Assembly (NCBI GenBank): GCA_964390295.1
Contig: CAYMHR010000005.1
Span: forward strand, 1-64,000
Source of the DNA: RGIG3009 sp964390295
GTDB lineage: Bacteria > Bacillota > Clostridia > Oscillospirales > Acutalibacteraceae
Length of the DNA: 64,000 nucleotides
Reading direction: 5' to 3'
The translations under genes and the position numbers were made by a program. The notes under the pieces are model-generated. The model did no database searches. It was not told the origin of the DNA and worked only from the letters and a program-made list of their open reading frames with translations. Shown piece by piece: positions 57,283-64,000 of this stretch (position 1 is its first letter; every line of letters starts with the position of its first letter).

Positions 57283-59046
57283 ATGCTACCCGACAGCTTT
57301 TTGCAGGAGCTGGTTGCCAAAAACGATATCGAAAGCGTAGTATCCTCCTACGTTTCGCTGAAGCGGCGCGGACGCAATCTGGTCGGGCTTTGCCCGTTTC
57401 ACGGTGAAAAAACGCCCTCCTTTAACCTATATCCGGAAACCGCTTCCTTTTATTGCTTCGGTTGCGGCGCCGGTGGTGATGTCATCACCTTTATCCGTCG
57501 CATTGAAAATTTAAGCTATCTGGATGCCGTCAAGTTTTTAGCAGATCGGTCCGGCATGGCCATGCCGGACCGGGAGCTGACCGATGCCGGCACCAAAACG
57601 CGTATGCGGATTCTGGAAGCCAACCGCGAAGCGGCACGCCTGTTTCACGCTTTCCTGTATTCCGCCGAGGGTCGCACCGGATTGGACTACTATCACAACC
57701 GTGGCTATACCGATGCCACGATCCGCCACTTCGGCTTGGGCTACGCTCCGCAGAGCTTTGATTTTGTGCGTGATCACCTGCGCAAAAAGGGGTTCCATGA
57801 CGAAGAACTGGTGCTGGCCTGGCTGTGTGCGCGCAGTCGCAACGGCAAAGGGATTTACGATATTTTCCGCAACCGCGTTATGATCCCGATCATCGACGTG
57901 CGCGGCAACGTCATCGCTTTCGGCGGCCGCGTGCTGGATGATTCCAAGCCGAAATACCTGAATTCCGGCGAAACGCAGGTGTTCAAGAAAACCAACAATC
58001 TGTTTGCGCTGAACTTTGCTAAGCAGGGAAAGCACGAACGGCTAATCCTGTGTGAAGGCTACATGGACGTCATCGCCCTGCATCAGGCAGGCTTTACCAA
58101 CGCCGTGGCGGCACTGGGCACCTCCTTTACCGCCGATCACGCTCGTCTGTTGGCGCGCTACACCGACGAAGTCGTGCTGATCTTCGACGCCGACGCGGCG
58201 GGCAAAAAGGGTGCACAGCGTGCCATTGGATTGCTTCGTGAAACCGGTCTGCGGATCCGCCTGGTAACGATCCCCGACGGGAAAGACCCGGACGAGTTTA
58301 TCAAGCGAAACGGTGCCGAACGGTTTAAGCTGTTACTGGAGCGTGCGGCAAACGACGTCGAATATCGGCTGATGGAACTGGGAAGCCGCCATTTGCTGGA
58401 CACCTCGGAGGGCAAGGTCACGTACCTGCGCGAAGCAACGCAGTTGTTGGCCGAGCTGTACGACCCGGTGGAACGCGACGTTTATTTGGGGCGACTAGCC
58501 AACGATCTCTCGGTGTCCAAGGAGGCGCTAAAAGCGCAGCTGGATTACCAGATGAAACGGCGAAAGAAGCAACAACAGGAAAAACAACTGTCGCAGGTCC
58601 TGCGTCGTTCGGAGGCAACCACCAAAAAGGTCAACCCAGATGCCGCACGGCACGTTCGTGCCGCCAGCGCGGAGGAATCGCTGTTGGGCCTGCTGTTGTT
58701 GCATCCCGATTATCTCAACGAAGTGTCCCGGCAATTGTCGCCCGACGACGTGGTAACGCCATTTAACCGCGGCGTGTACGAAACCCTGCTGGCACGGTTC
58801 CGTCAGGGAGCACTGATCGATCTGTCGGTATTGGCCGAGCTGTACGACCCGGACGAAATGGCGTACATCTCCGGCATGCTGCGCGAAGCGCGGGAGCACG
58901 GTGCCACCCTGACGGAGGAAGATGCCAGACACTACATCGCCATTATTCAGGAAGAGCATCAACTGCTGGTACTGAAGGAACCAACCGAGCTAACGCCGGA
59001 ACAAATACAGGAAAAACTGGAAATCATGCGTAAAATGAAGTCCTAA
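57283..59046 (+). CDS. dnaG: DNA primase
   Basis: A 587-residue primase. CHC2 zinc domain at residues 35-65 (GLCPFHGEKTPSF, FYCFGCGAGGD), catalytic TOPRIM core with LILCEGYMDVIALHQAG, GTSFTADHARLLAR and VLIFDADAAGKKG, and a C-terminal helicase-binding domain. Lays RNA primers for Okazaki fragments. Between dgt and rpoD, forming the macromolecular synthesis operon. AAGGAG site. Confidence 0.97.
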   Translation: MLPDSFLQELVAKNDIESVVSSYVSLKRRGRNLVGLCPFHGEKTPSFNLYPETASFYCFGCGAGGDVITFIRRIENLSYLDAVKFLADRSGMAMPDRELTDAGTKTRMRILEANREAARLFHAFLYSAEGRTGLDYYHNRGYTDATIRHFGLGYAPQSFDFVRDHLRKKGFHDEELVLAWLCARSRNGKGIYDIFRNRVMIPIIDVRGNVIAFGGRVLDDSKPKYLNSGETQVFKKTNNLFALNFAKQGKHERLILCEGYMDVIALHQAGFTNAVAALGTSFTADHARLLARYTDEVVLIFDADAAGKKGAQRAIGLLRETGLRIRLVTIPDGKDPDEFIKRNGAERFKLLLERAANDVEYRLMELGSRHLLDTSEGKVTYLREATQLLAELYDPVERDVYLGRLANDLSVSKEALKAQLDYQMKRRKKQQQEKQLSQVLRRSEATTKKVNPDAARHVRAASAEESLLGLLLLHPDYLNEVSRQLSPDDVVTPFNRGVYETLLARFRQGALIDLSVLAELYDPDEMAYISGMLREAREHGATLTEEDARHYIAIIQEEHQLLVLKEPTELTPEQIQEKLEIMRKMKS

Positions 59047-59060
59047 CGGAGGAATGAAAA

Positions 59061-60227
59061 ATGTCAGAAAAGAACATCGATATTCTGAAAGAAGTCAGCT
59101 ATGAGTCGATCTTAAGCGAAGAAGAAGCCTTGGACGTCGGCCTCGGAAAAAAAGACAAAAAAACCGTGTACAACGAATTGATCGAAGCCGGACGCGCCAA
59201 AGGCAAGCTGACCACGCAGGAACTCATGGACGCGATGGAGACGCTGGACTTTGACCCGGAACAGATGGACAAGCTGTACGAGGTTTTGGAAAGCTACAAC
59301 GTTGAGATCGTAGACGACTTCACCGAAACCGCTTTCAACGATATGGACATGGTTCTGGAAACCTCCGAAGTGGACGACGGCGACGCCGGAAACGACGTTG
59401 TCACCGACGACCCGGTCAAGGTGTATCTGAAAGAAATCGGTCGCGTACCGTTGTTGACGCCGGAAGAAGAAATCGATCTGTCCATTAAAATTGCCGAAGG
59501 CAACCCCTACGCCAAAAAGCGTCTCTCCGAGGCGAACCTACGACTGGTCGTCAGTATCGCCAAGCGGTACGTCGGCCGCGGCATGCAGTTTTTGGACCTG
59601 ATTCAGGAAGGAAATCTCGGCTTAATCAAAGCGGTTGAAAAGTTCGATTATACCAAGGGCTATAAGTTCTCCACCTACGCCACCTGGTGGATTCGCCAGG
59701 CCATCACCCGTGCCATCGCCGATCAGGCGCGCACCATTCGTATTCCGGTACACATGGTGGAGACCATCAATAAGGTGAAAAAGGTTTCCAGTCAGTTGTT
59801 GCACAAAAACGGTCACGAACCGACTGCCGAAGAAATTGCCGCCGAGCTGGATATGCCGGTGGATAAGGTGCGCGAGATCATGCGCGTCGCGCAGGAACCG
59901 GTCTCGCTGGAAACCCCCATTGGTGAAGAAGAGGACAGCCATCTCGGTGATTTTATTCCCGACGATGAAGCTCTGGCGCCGGCCGACGCGGCTTCTCACC
60001 TGCTTTTGAAGGAGCAGTTGCGCGACGTGCTGGCCACGCTGACCCCGCGCGAGGAAAAGGTGCTGTCACTGCGCTTCGGCCTGGAGGACGGTCGTCCGCG
60101 CACGCTGGAGGAAGTCGGCAAGGAGTTTGACGTGACCCGTGAGCGCATCCGTCAGATTGAGGCCAAAGCCCTGCGCAAACTGCGCCACCCCAGCCGCAGC
60201 AAACGGCTCAAGGATTTTTTGGATTGA
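59061..60227 (+). CDS. rpoD: primary RNA polymerase sigma factor (sigma-70/SigA)
   Basis: A 388-residue housekeeping sigma factor. Acidic N-terminal region 1.1, then region 1.2 (DDPVKVYLKEIGRVPLL), 2.1-2.4 (VVSIAKRYVGRGMQFLDLIQ, KFSTYATWWIRQAITRAIAD), region 3 (PTAEEIAAELDMPVDKVREI) and 4.2 (LEEVGKEFDVTRERIRQIEA). It reads the TTGACA/TATAAT promoters seen throughout the window. Last gene of the dgt-dnaG-rpoD set, 14 bp after dnaG. Confidence 0.98.
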   Translation: MSEKNIDILKEVSYESILSEEEALDVGLGKKDKKTVYNELIEAGRAKGKLTTQELMDAMETLDFDPEQMDKLYEVLESYNVEIVDDFTETAFNDMDMVLETSEVDDGDAGNDVVTDDPVKVYLKEIGRVPLLTPEEEIDLSIKIAEGNPYAKKRLSEANLRLVVSIAKRYVGRGMQFLDLIQEGNLGLIKAVEKFDYTKGYKFSTYATWWIRQAITRAIADQARTIRIPVHMVETINKVKKVSSQLLHKNGHEPTAEEIAAELDMPVDKVREIMRVAQEPVSLETPIGEEEDSHLGDFIPDDEALAPADAASHLLLKEQLRDVLATLTPREEKVLSLRFGLEDGRPRTLEEVGKEFDVTRERIRQIEAKALRKLRHPSRSKRLKDFLD

Positions 60228-60236
60228 TATCGACTC

Positions 60237-60260
60237 GCCCGGTTCTGAACAGAGCCGGGC
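60237..60260 (+). terminator. hairpin after rpoD
   Basis: Stem GCCCGGTTCT / AGAGCCGGGC (one mismatch, 4-base loop) 9 bp after the rpoD stop, without a T run. Weak or factor-dependent terminator, or an RNA-stability hairpin. Confidence 0.45.
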
Positions 60261-60324
60261 ATACTTGCTTCGCCGGTTTTCTCCCTTTCACAGGATCAAA
60301 CCGTATTTTCGGAGGTGTTGCGAT

Positions 60325-61239
60325 ATGGCAAACAGTATGGTAATCGAGCATTTGTACAAATCCTTTGGCAAGGTGCAGGCGGTGCGCGATGTCAGCTTTC
60401 GCGTGCGCGAGGGTGAGTTGTTTGCGTTTCTCGGCGTCAACGGTGCCGGCAAGTCCACCACCATCAATATCGTATGCGGACAACTGGCCAAAGACGGCGG
60501 CAAGGTAACGATCGACGGGCACGATTTGGATCGGGGCACCGACGTCGTCAAGCGCGAATTGGGCGTGGTGTTTCAGCAATCGGTGCTGGACAGCGCTCTA
60601 ACCGTTTACGACAATCTGAAAAGCCGCGCCGCTCTGTACGGCATTTTCGGGCAGGAATTTCAAGCGCGTCTCGACGAGCTGGCCAAGCTGCTGGAATTTG
60701 AGGATTTACTCAAACGCACCGTCGGCAAGCTCTCCGGCGGACAACGCCGCCGAATCGACGTTGCCCGTGCGCTGCTCCATCGCCCACGTATTCTGATTTT
60801 AGACGAACCAACCACCGGATTGGACCCGCAAACGCGCGATCGCCTGTGGCAAATCGTCGCGGCATTGCGCCGTGACGAAAACATGACCGTGTTTTTAACC
60901 ACGCACTACATGGAGGAAGCGGCCGAAGCGGACTACGTGGTCATTTTGGACAGCGGCCGCATCGTTGCCGAAGGTACACCGTTGCAACTGAAAAACACGT
61001 ATACCGGAGACTACATCACCCTATACGGCACCGACGAGTCCGCCGTGCGTTCGCTCAACGTCGAATATCAGGTTCTTTCCAATGCCATTCGCATTTTTGT
61101 GCCCGACACCGCTACGGCTACGCAACTGATCGTTGCTCACCCGGCGTTGTTTTCGGATTATGAGATCACCAAAGGAAAAATGGACGACGTCTTTTTGGCC
61201 GTGACCGGAAAGACGCCGGAAGGAAGTGTCAAATCATGA
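60325..61239 (+). CDS. ABC-2 type exporter, ATP-binding subunit
   Basis: A 304-residue DrrA-like ATPase from ATG 60325 (GGAGGTG site): Walker A GVNGAGKST, Q-loop VVFQQSVLD, signature LSGGQRRRIDVA, Walker B ILILDEPTTGLD and H-loop LTTHYMEEA, with an 85-residue C-terminal domain. It powers the permease encoded next, with which it overlaps by four bases. Substrate could be an antibiotic, lipid or polysaccharide. Confidence 0.93.
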   Translation: MANSMVIEHLYKSFGKVQAVRDVSFRVREGELFAFLGVNGAGKSTTINIVCGQLAKDGGKVTIDGHDLDRGTDVVKRELGVVFQQSVLDSALTVYDNLKSRAALYGIFGQEFQARLDELAKLLEFEDLLKRTVGKLSGGQRRRIDVARALLHRPRILILDEPTTGLDPQTRDRLWQIVAALRRDENMTVFLTTHYMEEAAEADYVVILDSGRIVAEGTPLQLKNTYTGDYITLYGTDESAVRSLNVEYQVLSNAIRIFVPDTATATQLIVAHPALFSDYEITKGKMDDVFLAVTGKTPEGSVKS

Positions 61240-62138
61240 AAACGTGGAGCGCTTTGGTTCAAAGAAACTGCAAGCTGTTTTTCAAGGATAAGGGTATGTT
61301 TTTCACGGCATTAATCACGCCGATCATTCTGCTGGTGCTGTACGCTTCTTTCCTTGGAAACGTGTATCGGGATAGCTTTACCGCTTCCTTCCCCGCCTCA
61401 ACCGTTCTGTCGGAAGCTCTGGTCAACGGCTTGGTGGGAGGACAGTTGATATCGTCCATATTAGCCGTCTCCTGCGTGACCGTCGCCTTTTGCTCCAATA
61501 TGCTGATGACGCAAGATAAGGTCAACGGCACGATTAAGGATTTGCGCATTTCACCGGTGCGTTCCTCCGTACTGGCCATGAGCTACTACGTAGCTACTTG
61601 GGTGACGACGCTAATCATCTGCCTGACTGCCTCCGTCATTTGTTTGATATATTTGGCGGCAACCGGCTGGTATTTATCGGTGGGCGACGTGCTTCTGCTG
61701 TTGCTGGACGTGGTTCTGTTGTCGCTGTTCGGCACCGCCCTGTCATCGGTGATCGGCTTTTTCCTGTCCTCACAGGGACAAATTTCCGCAGTCGGCACCA
61801 TCGTCAGCGCCGGTTACGGCTTTGTGTGCGGTGCCTATATGCCCGTTTCGCAGTTTTCCGAAGGGCTTCAAACCGTCGTTTCCCTACTTCCCGGCACCTA
61901 CGGCACCTCGTTGCTGCGAAACCATGCCCTACGCGGCGTTTTCGACGCGCTGGCACAGGACGGAATACCCGCCGATGCCATTCACGCCTTGCGTGACACC
62001 GTGGATTGCCACCTCCACTTTTTTGACACGCAAGTCGGGCTACCCGTCATGTATCTGGTGCTCGGCGGCACCATTCTGTTATTGATCGCGGCGTATATTT
62101 TGATGAACGCTATCCGCATCCAACGACACGGCGACTGA
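61236..62138 (+). CDS. ABC-2 type exporter, permease subunit
   Basis: A 300-residue membrane protein with six spans in the ABC-2 pattern: an N-terminal amphipathic start (LVQRNCKLFFKDKG), span 1, a periplasm-facing loop of about 30 residues, and the family segment GYGFVCGAYMPVSQF followed by LPGTYGTSLLRN. The ATG overlaps the ATPase stop (ATGA). Its last 60 bp overlap, tail to tail, the end of the leftward pnuC gene. Confidence 0.9.
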   Translation: MKTWSALVQRNCKLFFKDKGMFFTALITPIILLVLYASFLGNVYRDSFTASFPASTVLSEALVNGLVGGQLISSILAVSCVTVAFCSNMLMTQDKVNGTIKDLRISPVRSSVLAMSYYVATWVTTLIICLTASVICLIYLAATGWYLSVGDVLLLLLDVVLLSLFGTALSSVIGFFLSSQGQISAVGTIVSAGYGFVCGAYMPVSQFSEGLQTVVSLLPGTYGTSLLRNHALRGVFDALAQDGIPADAIHALRDTVDCHLHFFDTQVGLPVMYLVLGGTILLLIAAYILMNAIRIQRHGD

Positions 62139-62819
62139 AGCGGCTTGCCGCTTTTTCATGCGTTGCCAGTTCACGAAACCGTAAACGTCGTTGAACAAGA
62201 AGGCGAGGAAGCAAACGACCACCGAGAGGTACCGGCTGTCCTCACCGCTGACCAACGCCCACAAAACGATCAGCACCAGATCGTTGGCGGCATACGCCAG
62301 AGCAAAGTACGGACTGCGGCGAAACGTGAGATAGACCGCTACAAAGCTGGTGGTAACCGAAACCGTGCTGGGTGCCAAATTGGCGGTATCAAAATAGTTT
62401 AAGATAAAGTAAAACAACGTCGTAACAGCCACCGCCGCCACGCTCATCCATCCAAGCTCCCGGCGACCGATGCGATTGACCTCCACTTCCGCTTTGTTGC
62501 CATGATACGGGTGCTTCAGCCACGAAATCAGTGCAAACAGTGCCATGGGCATCGTCATGCCCAGGTACGTCAGCATTTCCCCATAATAGGCACAGGTATA
62601 CGAAATCGCACCGTACAGCAAGCTGAATACGATCATGAGAAATTGCCCAAACGGATGCCCCTTGGCATTAAAAAGAAGCGACGTTACCCCGATCAACGAA
62701 GCAATCAAGGTTTGATAATTGCGCCGATCAAACAAGCAAAAGGACAACACGATCGACAGCACCGACAATACCCAGAGCATCCGCTCAAACAGTGAAAAAT
62801 AGTGAACCAGTCGTTTCAT
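62079..62819 (-). CDS. pnuC: PnuC-type nicotinamide riboside transporter
   Basis: A 246-residue membrane protein from ATG 62819 (GGAGGCG site) with about seven spans: FSLLYGAISYTCAYYGEMLT and LGMTMPMALFALISWLKHP, FALAYAANDLVLIVLW and the terminal VCFLAFLFNDVYGFVNWQ, all typical of PnuC. It imports nicotinamide riboside for NAD synthesis. The last 20 residues read through the permease terminator. Expression is probably set by the leader hairpin at 62843-62894. Confidence 0.92.
   Translation of the reverse strand: MKRLVHYFSLFERMLWVLSVLSIVLSFCLFDRRNYQTLIASLIGVTSLLFNAKGHPFGQFLMIVFSLLYGAISYTCAYYGEMLTYLGMTMPMALFALISWLKHPYHGNKAEVEVNRIGRRELGWMSVAAVAVTTLFYFILNYFDTANLAPSTVSVTTSFVAVYLTFRRSPYFALAYAANDLVLIVLWALVSGEDSRYLSVVVCFLAFLFNDVYGFVNWQRMKKRQAASVAVSLDADSVHQNIRRDQ
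62138..62156 (+). terminator. terminator of the ABC-2 exporter genes
   Basis: Stem AAGCGG / CCGCTT, loop CTTG, followed by TTTC, beginning at the permease stop codon. The same bases lie inside the pnuC coding region on the other strand. Confidence 0.6.
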
Positions 62820-62842
62820 ATACACGCCTCCAAAAAAATATA

Positions 62843-62894
62843 CCGCACCCGTTTGCACGTCTTCAAAGACCTAACGACATGCAAACGGGTGCGG
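62843..62894 (-). promoter_or_regulatory. attenuator hairpin in the pnuC leader (candidate riboswitch expression platform)
   Basis: On the minus strand a perfect 15-bp stem CCGCACCCGTTTGCA / TGCAAACGGGTGCGG encloses a 22-base loop and is followed by TATATTTTTTTGG, a full intrinsic terminator. It lies between the promoter (62929-62958) and the pnuC ribosome binding site, which begins only a few bases after the T run. An upstream CCGGGT could pair with the ACCCG of the 5' arm, giving an alternative structure. Ligand not identified. Confidence 0.75.
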
Positions 62895-62928
62895 TTACAG
62901 CATTCTTCTACCCGGTGGCAGTGTGACC

Positions 62929-62958
62929 ATTGTAGCACAGCCTCCGAAAAAAAAGCAA
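62929..62958 (-). promoter_or_regulatory. pnuC promoter
   Basis: Minus-strand TTGCTT (62958-62953), 18-bp spacer, TACAAT (62934-62929), about 35 bp before the attenuator hairpin. Confidence 0.6.
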
Positions 62959-63003
62959 CCACTTTTGAACAAATAATTTTGTCAGCAAGGAAGGAGAAAC
63001 AAC

Positions 63004-63540
63004 GTGAGTAAGCGCGTATTGATTTTATCGGGAAGCCCCCGTCGACAGGGAAACTCGGATATCCTGTGCGACGAATTTACCAAAGGCGCGCGAGAAGCCG
63101 GACATCAAGTGGAAAAAATCCGCATTTCGGAAAAAACGATCGGCTATTGCCGCGCCTGCTACGCCTGCCGCGATACCGGCACCTGTATCCTTCACGACGA
63201 CATGGCGGAGCTACTGCAAAAAATGATCGATTGTGACGTGATGGTGTTGGCCAGCCCGGTATACTTTTATTCGATCGACGCACAGTTGAAGGCAGTCATC
63301 GACCGAACCGTTGCTCGCTGGACCGAGGTTAAAAACAAGGAGCTGTACTACATCGTCACTGCCGCTGACAGTGAACCGGAGGCCGCCGAAACCACGCTGG
63401 CGTGTTTCCGCGGCTACGCCGATTGCATCGAGGATGCTTGTGAAAAAGGCGTGATTTACGGCATGGGTGCCTATGAGCCGGGCGAAATCAGGACCTCTGC
63501 GGCCATGCAAGAGGCTTACAACGTAGGAAAACAGGTATAA
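63004..63540 (+). CDS. NADPH-dependent FMN reductase / iron-sulfur flavoprotein
   Basis: A 178-residue flavodoxin-fold protein: FMN loop SGSPRRQGNSDILCDEF, a cysteine cluster YCRACYACRDTGTC (Cys-x2-Cys-x2-Cys-x5-Cys) and ASPVYFYSIDAQLKAVIDR. The cysteines suggest a 4Fe-4S site as in archaeal/clostridial iron-sulfur flavoproteins, which pass electrons or reduce oxygen species. GTG start with a GGAAGGAG site. Followed by a strong terminator. Confidence 0.9.
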   Translation: MSKRVLILSGSPRRQGNSDILCDEFTKGAREAGHQVEKIRISEKTIGYCRACYACRDTGTCILHDDMAELLQKMIDCDVMVLASPVYFYSIDAQLKAVIDRTVARWTEVKNKELYYIVTAADSEPEAAETTLACFRGYADCIEDACEKGVIYGMGAYEPGEIRTSAAMQEAYNVGKQV

Positions 63541-63542
63541 GC

Positions 63543-63587
63543 AACCGGCAGGTCATCGACTCTGTGAGCGCGGATGACCTGCCGGTT
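63543..63587 (+). terminator. terminator of the flavin reductase gene
   Basis: Perfect 15-bp stem AACCGGCAGGTCATC / GATGACCTGCCGGTT with a 15-base loop, followed by TTTAAG. Confidence 0.88.
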
Positions 63588-63625
63588 TTTAAGCATCGGC
63601 CGTACAACGGCAAGGTGCCGTTTCG

Positions 63626-64000
63626 TTACAACGATTCATAAAAGCGAACCGCTTTTTCAATTTCATCGGAAGTGGGGTGCCCCTTGGCCATGCCGCCAAT
63701 CAGCTTGAACGGTCCAAAGGTGTTGAAGCCCAGGCAACCATAGGCACCGCGGATTTTGGCATGGTGCTTTTCCACGGCTTCCTCGATCGCCTTGGTGTAG
63801 CCCTGCTTTTCGGCACCGTAGGTGTACAAAAAGAAGGTCTCTTTCCCCTCCGGAAGACGTTGCTCGGCAAATTTGAGCAACGCCTTTTGAAATTTGGAAT
63901 AATAAATGCCCGAAGCAAAACCGATGCGATCAAACGGTGTCAGGTCCGCCTGCGGTTCGGCGGTAACGTCGATCAGCGTGACCTCGTGCTCTTTGGCAAT
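63626..64000 (-). CDS. flavodoxin family protein, C-terminal part
   Basis: The leftward frame is open from the window edge (IAKEHEVTLIDVTAEPQADL) to the stop at 63626, giving 124 residues. LTPFDRIGFASGIYYSKFQK, FFLYTYGAEKQGYTKAIEEA and AYGCLGFNTFGPFKLIGGMA resemble the C-terminal two-thirds of clostridial single-domain flavodoxins. The N-terminal FMN phosphate loop lies beyond the window. Convergent with the flavin reductase gene, so the two are separate transcripts although both are flavin redox proteins. Confidence 0.85.
   Translation of the reverse strand: MAKEHEVTLIDVTAEPQADLTPFDRIGFASGIYYSKFQKALLKFAEQRLPEGKETFFLYTYGAEKQGYTKAIEEAVEKHHAKIRGAYGCLGFNTFGPFKLIGGMAKGHPTSDEIEKAVRFYESL

Noticed and set aside
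1..64000. CRISPR arrays, rRNA genes, insertion-sequence transposases
   Set aside because: None seen: no regularly spaced repeats, no rRNA-like sequence and no DDE-type transposase frames.

Overview
The window reads as the chromosome of a spore-forming, Gram-positive anaerobe of the class Clostridia, most likely an Oscillospirales / Ruminococcaceae-type gut bacterium. The grounds are a complete set of Firmicutes housekeeping neighbourhoods (rlmN-stp-prkC-rsgA, dgt-dnaG-rpoD, scpA-scpB, yicC-remA-gmk-rpoZ-priA-def-fmt-rsmB), RNase Y, and clear sporulation genes (a 27-codon spoVM, a SipL-like SPOCS+LysM protein, a GerW/YtfJ protein). Base composition by eye is moderately GC-rich for most genes and distinctly AT-richer in the first 3.8 kb and around 18.6-19.5 kb, the two places that look acquired.

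Layout. 1-3.84 kb is the right end of an integrated element: five or six small leftward genes, a divergent repressor switch with three similar 17-bp operators, an S24-type repressor, a small membrane protein and a large serine recombinase. The recombinase ends about 40 bp before the headless remainder of a cysteine-rich host gene (to 4556), so the element appears to sit inside that gene. 4.6-16.4 kb (leftward): tcdA, a membrane-anchored metallo-beta-lactamase-fold protein, ftsK/spoIIIE, tepA, ymdB, rny, a peptide-binding lipoprotein and an M3 oligopeptidase. 16.5-18.5 kb is a spore-coat module (sipL, spoVM, small membrane gene), with a sigma-E-like promoter before sipL. An AT-rich frameshifted MerR-type regulator separates it from rsgA. 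19.6-31.7 kb is a long leftward series from yicC down to rsgA, covering RNA and protein maturation, replication restart and Ser/Thr phosphosignalling.

31.8-35.0 kb encodes three subunits of a biotin-dependent transcarboxylase/decarboxylase without the usual sodium-pump subunit. 35.1-40.5 kb holds rluB, a D,D-carboxypeptidase, gerW, a YtfI-like protein, scpB, scpA and a site-2-type protease. 40.7-44.2 kb runs rightward: rpmB, ppa, pncB, tRNA-Thr and a TSUP permease. 44.2-46.6 kb contains a gene remnant, a roughly 230-bp palindromic repeat, a lipoprotein tyrosine phosphatase and a small membrane protein. 46.7-50.8 kb is a MarR-controlled heterodimeric ABC exporter; 50.8-53.2 kb has a PAP2-type membrane protein, an acyltransferase-like protein, nadE and tRNA-Pro.

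53.4-61.2 kb runs rightward: a cyclase-family protein, asnA, tRNA-Ser, rpmE, an IMPACT-family protein, dgt, dnaG, rpoD and an ABC-2 exporter. The end has pnuC with a strong terminator hairpin in its leader, a flavin reductase and a partial flavodoxin. Three separate NAD genes (pncB, nadE, pnuC) point to salvage of nicotinate and nicotinamide riboside.

The most notable items are the recombinase-interrupted gene, the very small spoVM next to sipL with its sigma-E-like promoter, the pnuC leader attenuator and the large palindromic repeat. No CRISPR array, rRNA or insertion-sequence transposase was seen.
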